From Cylicocyclus nassatus (lineage: Eukaryota; Nematoda; Chromadorea; Rhabditida; Strongylidae): DNA of 64,000 nt. This document shows, piece by piece, positions 57,891 to 64,000 of this stretch. The position numbers were made by a program, and so were the translations under genes. A model generated the notes under the pieces. The model made no database searches, was not told where the DNA came from, and was given only the letters and a program-made list of their open reading frames with translations. The DNA is taken from NCBI GenBank assembly GCA_958299035.1, contig CATQJL010000112.1, forward strand, positions 6,122,123-6,186,122, in the 5' to 3' direction. The first letter of the stretch is position 1. Each line of letters begins with the position of its first letter.

Positions 57891-59254
57891 GCAAAATCAT
57901 GCTATACCTCAGTTTTTCTGTTGATCCACCGGTGGATGACTATGAGATTTTCTACATTCTCAGATTAGTTCGCTGGAATTCATCAGATGACGCGAAAATA
58001 TAGCCTTGACCTTTATGTTTACAGAATGGGCCACATAAAATGTAACTCAAAAACTGATTATAATTCTGCTCAAAACAAATTTCAAACCGTTCATTGGTAG
58101 CTATAAAAATTTTGCATAGGTCCTTTCATTTGAAAATGTCCACTACTGACTTAAATACGTTCATTCAATTACCTTCGTGAATTTACTGATATGCACGGTC
58201 ATTTTCGGTATGTTGCCTCCAACGATTCGCTTTATCTGTAAAGTTTTGGAAAAGACAAGTCATGCAATTTCTGGGAGACCTCAAATCATTAAGAAATTTT
58301 GCGCTCTCAGATCCTGGCCGATAAAGGAAAACACTTACGATTAGATCTTGCATTTTTCTTAGAACCTCTTCAGAAATTTATTTATTTATTTATTTAATAC
58401 GCACAAGGCGCGCCCATGCAACAGAAGAACGAAGCATTACACCAAACAACCAACAACAAAAAAAATAAAACAAAAAGGCAAACTCCCCAATGAATCAATT
58501 CAAGTCCAGTCCGCAAAACCTTTCTGGGAATGGAAAGGGAGTGAGCTTGTTTAGACATATATGAAGTCATCACAGGTATAGAGGTTCAATGGAGTCTGTC
58601 TCATGCCCCCTGCTCTTAGCAAAAAATGCTCTTACTCAACATAAGCAATTGTATATGTTGGAAGCAGGTGTATTGGTAGTAATATTGATAAAACCCGCCC
58701 AACCAAAACTCTAGGGAGAGAACAGAACTCCGATAGAAGTTGGACAATGCAAAAGTCTTAAGCCCAAACAAGCTAGCCCAAGCATAACTGAGGTGATAAG
58801 ACGGAACCAGACCCAAACTAACGCGTGAGGCATGAAAGTGTTAGAAGAAAACCAAACAGAGAACGGCAATAATTTGAGCCAAGGTCCAATGAAGTGGTAG
58901 AGTCTGATCTAACATAAACTACAGTCCAACAAAGCATTCGTTCCGCATCCCTCGACCACAACCAGCCCAGAGTAAGGATCAACATGAGACAGGTAGAGTC
59001 GCGTGCCATGAAACCTTCATACGAAAAAGATAGTGAACCGCATGGACAAGAGCGAGAATCTAAAAAGAAGACTTTTGAGAGATGAAAAATAAAATAGAAG
59101 AAAAAGATGGAAAAAAAGAAGTGCAAAGAAGATCAAGCCTCAGAACCAAACCGTGGGAGAACCATAACAACCATAAGCCCTAAAGACCTAAACCCTAAAA
59201 GAATCTGAACACAAATATTAGAAACGCAACGCAATCAAGAAGAAGTATCACTGC

Positions 59255-62052
59255 TCAAAAGTTGAGACAAATCAGCTTTTCTTGATTTTTTCTTGAAAGC
59301 TTCACCGCCACGCACTGACACAACATCAAGGGTAAGCGCTGAAGCCATCTTGCACAGCGGAAGAACAGGTAGTTGAATATTTCAGACTGATGTTGCTTGA
59401 TACGTTTATAATGCAGATTGAAACCACCTAGCCTCGTACCAGTAGGTTTGAAGATCCAGAATTTGCTTGCTCTTAATTTTATTTCCATGCGAAGAATACG
59501 AAAACAAAAGACGAGGTCGGATATCATGCGTCTAATTCTGAGAGGAGTCAAGCCCAATTTATTAGAGCGTAGGTGACAGTCTGGAATATCAACTAGTGTT
59601 CCACCACTCGCACGACGAAAGACCAGGCGGGTAAAAGTGTGCTGAACTCTTTCAATCTTCATTATATCTTTTTTCGGGAAGGAGTCCAAACTTGCGAACA
59701 GTAAAGATGTGGAATAACATAAGCTTTGTATAACCGGGACAGTATTATAGGATTACGAGTTTGTATATTGCGAAAGATTGTAAATAAAGTGGCATATGCC
59801 CTGTTGACAATTGAATCAATATGCTTAGAGAATTTCAAATCACAATCGATAATAACTCCCAGATCTTTCACATCTTGACAAGCAGTCATCTCAACTCCAT
59901 CAATACGAAGTTGAGGAATGCTTGCCAAGATGGAGGAAGGAACATTTTCTTGGGTTGAGAGAGAGTCCGTTCTGAGACGCCCAAGCACACATTTTATCAA
60001 TCGATGACTGCAAAGCATCATGAACTGTGTCCAGGTTGTCTTCATCATGGGATGCATATATCTTTGTATCGTCCGCATAGATTTGTACGTGTACATTCAA
60101 TGTTTTTAAAGCATCAGGTAGGTCCAAAGTGTATACCAAAAATAACAAAGGAGATAGGACAGCTCCCTGAGGAACTCCACTGGGACAGAAAAATTTTCTG
60201 GAATATTCATGACCAATCTTTACCGTCATGCATCTATTGCTCAAGTAAGACTCAAACCAAGTTAGTAGGTTTCCCGAAATTCCGATATTCTCTAGTTTGC
60301 AAAGGAGCAAACGGTGGGGTATTCTATCAAAGGCCTTGGAAAGGTCGAAGTATATAATATCCACAGATTTTCCCGAACTCAAGGCTAATTTCCAATCAAA
60401 AACGGCCTCAGTAAGATTAGTTGCAGTTGGCTTGCCTGGCACAAAGCCATGGTGCTCGGGCGAAACAAGATGGAACCTCTTTAACCAAAGTAGTAATTTA
60501 CTTCTAATATTCTTTCCATAATCTTGATGGGCACAAAATTATGGCTAATGGGGCGAAAATCAGCAACACTTTCAGCTGCGGAAGTTTTAGGCACAACTGT
60601 AACAATGGCTTCCTTCCAAAGGGAGGGAATCTCACCAAAGTATAGGGAAAGATTGAATATATCAGCAAGCGGTTTGGCAAGAGTATCTGCACACATTTTA
60701 TAGAGTATCTGAGGGATGCCATCGTACTGCTCCATACACGAAGGTTTTAGGGACCTCAAGACTCTTCTCACTTCCGCAGGGTGAAAATAAACAGAGTTCG
60801 ATTTGTTTTGAGAAGGAGGGTGGGAGGAAGAGGGGGTGATGTTCAAAGGATTCGCGAACACAGTGGCAAAGTATTCACCCAAGGCCTCTGCTTTATCGGA
60901 ATCATTACAGCAAGTATAACCCAAAAAGTCTTTCAACACCGGGAGGCTAACCTTACTTTGTAACTTGTGGTGAATGTACCTAAATAAATTTCTCATAGAG
61001 GATTTCTTTGATAAGCGTCGCTCATGATTGGCTAGAAACTTTCTGAGGTGCAGATCAATGTCAGCACAGACTTTCTTGTACAGGGGGCTAGTTAGAGGTG
61101 AATCTAAAACACAAAATAAGCGACACTTCTGTTCAATAAGTGAACGAATATGAGCAGGATAGATCAATCCAAAGTTGCAATTAATTCTCATAGTACCAAA
61201 CAATGCCATCCCAGTATATATGACTTGGCAGAATCTGAGATACAAGTCATCAACATTGCGATAATTGTCAAACAGTGCAGTCCAATCAACTTCAGATAAA
61301 TACTTATTGAGGGAAACGTAATCAAAGTGCACAAAATCGGGTGTAGGATAAGATGAGACAATCTAAAAGTTATCTTTATACTCAAATTTAATGATGCTAT
61401 GATCTGCAGAAGCCAAAGGTGGATAGAGTCTGACACTGTGAACGTTTTCCGAAGTAGACAATATGATGTCCAGAATACTATCAGCGTGGGTAGGATATAA
61501 GGCATGCTGTTTCAATTCAGCATCAATGAAGAAATCAAGGAACGGTTTAGATTCATGGCTAATGTGCTTCATATTGAACCAATCAATATGTAGATTGAAA
61601 TCGCCCACAATAAGTGTAGTATTTCCATCGGAAGTTAGATTGGAGAGAAGCTCAATCAGCTGTTTATCATCACCCTGCGTGGAGTTAGGTGGACGATACA
61701 CGATTAGGAACTTGACAGTTTTCAGACTCGACAAACAGAAAAGTTCCACAGTCAATAAATCAGAACGCGAAGCAATAAATCTTGTCACTTGCTTGATGTA
61801 GAAGCAGCCTTTAACAAGGCAGCATACACCACCACCTTTTCGCTTCGGTCTGTCAGTGCGAAATATAGAATATGGCAGATCACCGATCAGCTCAGAATCG
61901 TGTACCTTTGGCTTAAGCCAGGTTTCAGTCAGAAACACGAGATCAGGTTTAGTATAAATCAGAAGCGAATGCAAGTGATGCAATTTATTTACAATACTAC
62001 GTGCGTTCAGTAAAACACGTTTCAGTATCCCAGGATTGCCATGCGTAGTCAT
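59255..62052 (-). pseudogene. LINE ORF2 endonuclease-reverse transcriptase (lightly damaged)
   Basis: The endonuclease part (62052-61366) shows NARSIVNKLHHLHSLL, LVFLTETWLKP, TTLIVGDFNLHIDW and SADHSIIKFEY. An in-frame TAG (61365-61363) interrupts it. The RT part has MEQYDGIPQILYKM, VPKTSAAESVADFRPIS, then a frameshift near 60.5 kb, HHGFVPGKPTATNLTEAVFD, IIYFDLSKAFDRIPH, SGVPQGAVLSPLLFLVYTL and the catalytic YADDTKIY (about 60079-60067). Two more frameshifts (near 60.0 and 59.68 kb) precede KDLGVIIDCDLKFSKHID and the C-terminal KIERVQHTFTRLVFRR block. One stop and three shifts make this copy inactive for its own protein. Confidence 0.92.
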
Positions 62053-62201
62053 TAGTTTACCGAACTTCTACTAGGAAGCTCCGAGACACGCTTCAGTTGG
62101 CCGCGATAAACGACCCACTCCTTCTCGGGTTTCCCAGCGTTGAGTTCCTTAGCCTGCTGCCTAAGTTCATATTCGACCCTCCTTTCCTCGGTAGTCATAC
62201 T

Positions 62202-62744
62202 TTAACGAATGAATATATTTGAGAAGGGCGAGTTACGAAGCCGATACGAATTTGCTAGAGCTTTTTGCCAATAGTAAGTTGACGGAAAAATTACCTTGAC
62301 TAGCCGAGGACGGTCGGGTGCTGCCTTCCCAATGCGAAGGATTTCACTTGGGCAGCAGTCAATATCAAGAACGTCCATGATATTGTCCACCTTACTCCTA
62401 AGGTCCCTAGCCCGCTCCGAAGCGCGGAGATCATTCGACGGTTCCCGTATCCCACTTATGACAATTGTACGTGATCGTTTCTCAACCTCAAGTTCACCAG
62501 AGACCGCATTCTGGAGTCTCTGCGATAGGATGTCTAGCAATTGATCGATCACTGGATCCTTGTTCCTATCCTTGATATGCAGCAGAGGGTCTGAGGCCGA
62601 CATATTAGAATAGTCAGCACTGGTGACCTCATTTTGCATGCCAACAATAGGAGCAGGAGTCGATGCAGAGCTAGAAACACCCCTACGAGATGAACGAGAG
62701 GCTTTCGGAGGCATGATCACGATCAAGGAACGCAATATAGTCAA
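62202..62744 (-). CDS. LINE ORF1 protein
   Basis: An open frame of about 180 codons. It starts with a basic Ser-rich segment (PPKASRSSRRGVSSSAST), has a central acidic/coiled part (VIDQLLDILSQRLQNAVSGE) and ends with an RNA-binding-like part (RTIVISGIREPSND, CCPSEILRIGKAAPDRPR, LVKVIFPSTYYWQKAL). CR1-type ORF1 proteins bind element RNA and act as chaperones. ORF2 follows 149 nt downstream. Confidence 0.82.
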   Translation of the reverse strand: MTILRSLIVIMPPKASRSSRRGVSSSASTPAPIVGMQNEVTSADYSNMSASDPLLHIKDRNKDPVIDQLLDILSQRLQNAVSGELEVEKRSRTIVISGIREPSNDLRASERARDLRSKVDNIMDVLDIDCCPSEILRIGKAAPDRPRLVKVIFPSTYYWQKALANSYRLRNSPFSNIFIR

Positions 62745-63352
62745 AGGCCAAGAAAATCAATACAAAAAGGCGCAAGCGATAGCGATTCCTACCCAGTAGA
62801 AGGTAACCGGATGAGAAAAAAACAAAATCGAACCGAAAATAAGCAGCTGAGAGAGTTGCTAACAACAGAATCAAACGTAGACAGCGTCAACATGCAAGAA
62901 TGGAAGAGAAAAAGGTTGTAAAATAAAAACGGTCAAAGCGGGCAAAAAGGCAGCCGCTCACTGGCACGGCACAAAGAAGAATCAGCCCCCGACTACAGCT
63001 ACTACTCCAGGATCAAGAAGAATAGGCGCGGGACGAGCCGCCTCGTCACGTGCTGCCGATGCCTGATGATGATCAACTCCAAAAATAGTTCCGGGTTCTC
63101 CGATGGGTCAACCGCATGCCCTTAGCCCTTTCGGGATAATGTGACCCCTCTCCACTCCCGCAATCCTTTTTTACTACTCGTCAGACTATAATACTAAGCT
63201 GCGCGTCTCCAAATACAAGAATCATCAAAGGCTCAACCGCTCGAAACAGTCGATCATCTGCGGGAGCTATTGGAGGCGCTGCCAGCGGGTTGATATCATC
63301 AAAAAATCGATAACGAACGAAGCTCGAGGAGGCGTAGACCGCAGCCTACGCG

Positions 63353-63364
63353 CCCTTATATACC
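63353..63364 (-). promoter_or_regulatory. TATA-box-like site upstream of the LINE
   Basis: On the minus strand GGTATATAAGGG heads a GC-rich segment (63352-62950) that leads toward LINE ORF1. LINE promoters of this clade are usually internal, so this may be a neighbouring promoter or the element's own. No gene was found behind it other than the LINE. Confidence 0.3.
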
Positions 63365-63740
63365 CTAAGACTTGGCAACGCGCCCAGCAGGAGAAGTCTT
63401 AGCGGCGATATTAGCGCGCCAAGTAACGCGATAGCCAGCGCTCCGGCCTCCTGTTTCGAGGAGTGGTTTGCATCGCGCGAGACGCGACAACCCGTCATTA
63501 TTTTTGGATTAGGTATGTAAAAGTATGTAGTAGGGTTTTCATGCATGCTGATTTCAAGAAACGACTTTTCACAGCTTTCTGAGCTGAATCACATCTTGAG
63601 AAGCAGAAAAAGCCGATACGACTGCAGAGCAGACCGAGTAATTTTCAGATGGCCATAAAACGCTGGAAAGAAAACATTATGAAATTGTTTCTTCTCTGCA
63701 TGTAAACTTTTACAGTGTAGATACATTTTATGTAAAAAAG

Positions 63741-63826
63741 TATGAAAACTTATGTGAGCAAGGTGCTGGTGCCAGTTAAGTCAGAAAAAAGGTTCAGCAC
63801 AGCTTTTCTTCACATAAGTTTTCATA
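63741..63826. repeat. 17-bp perfect inverted repeat
   Basis: TATGAAAACTTATGTGA (63741-63757) is the exact complement of 63810-63826, with a 52-nt spacer. A TATGTAAAAGTATG word at 63513 recurs in slightly longer form near 63730. Confidence 0.75.
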
Positions 63827-64000
63827 AATTTATGGAATATAGTTCGGGGCGTCATACTTTTGCGTTTTGGCTGAAAACAACGCCTTTGTTCGTTTGATGG
63901 ATAGCATGCCGGTGGCAGGCCGGCGGTACTCTTGCGGCTCTACTCCACCCCGGACCCCGGAAAAACGATATCCCCTTTGCTTTCATCCTTAAAAACGATA

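Larger units (their letters stand above)
58375..62900 (-). mobile_element. CR1-like non-LTR retrotransposon (nearly full length)
   Basis: The minus strand carries ORF1, ORF2 and a 3' UTR ending in tandem AAATA units (58396-58375), the microsatellite tail of CR1-clade LINEs. Both ORFs are recognisable end to end with few lesions, so it is younger than the copy at 52-55.6 kb. The 5' UTR boundary is unclear and may reach about 63.3 kb. Confidence 0.92.

Overview
The window looks like gene-poor, repeat-rich nuclear DNA of a nematode, most likely a strongylid (hookworm/Haemonchus-like, clade V). The signs are short exons with TTTCAG-type acceptors and GTAAG/GTGAG/GTTTG donors, splice acceptors placed directly in front of start codons as expected for spliced-leader trans-splicing, and a secreted two-CAP-domain protein of the ASP/venom-allergen-like type that parasitic strongylids carry. 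I cannot name the species. No bacterial features, CRISPR array, rRNA or convincing tRNA were seen.

Left third (1-25.8 kb), minus strand. An SLC17-type major-facilitator transporter gene runs off the left edge (exons 162-4303). After about 7 kb of apparently non-coding DNA comes a twelve-exon gene for an I-BAR (IMD) protein of the MTSS1/MIM family (start ATG 19892, last exon found 11687). Only 376 nt upstream of it, on the same strand, a second, unrecognised gene ends (stop 20269, four phase-matched exons up to 23709). The pair is spaced like a nematode operon.

Middle (25.8-47.4 kb). No gene could be supported here. The stretch holds hairpin-forming repeats, two copies (about 680 bp) of one TA-flanked foldback element with CAGGGTGTCCC ends, a 918-bp mariner-ended element, a Helitron-like left end, a GC-rich CpG-dense segment near 29.6-30.0 kb, and several G/C homopolymer runs.

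Right third (47.4-64 kb). A complete plus-strand gene (47378-51674) encodes a secreted protein with two CAP domains joined by a threonine-rich linker. A Helitron-like left end lies in its linker intron and a matching Helitron right end lies just past its poly(A) signal, so the second CAP domain is bracketed by Helitron termini. The rest is retroelement territory: a decayed CR1-like LINE (+, about 52.0-55.6 kb), two Penelope-type GIY-YIG endonuclease remnants (-), one split by a small TIR element and the other followed by a hammerhead-like motif, and a nearly intact CR1-like LINE (-, about 58.4-62.9 kb) with both ORFs still recognisable.

The identifications rest on reading translations and splice phases by eye; no database search was possible.
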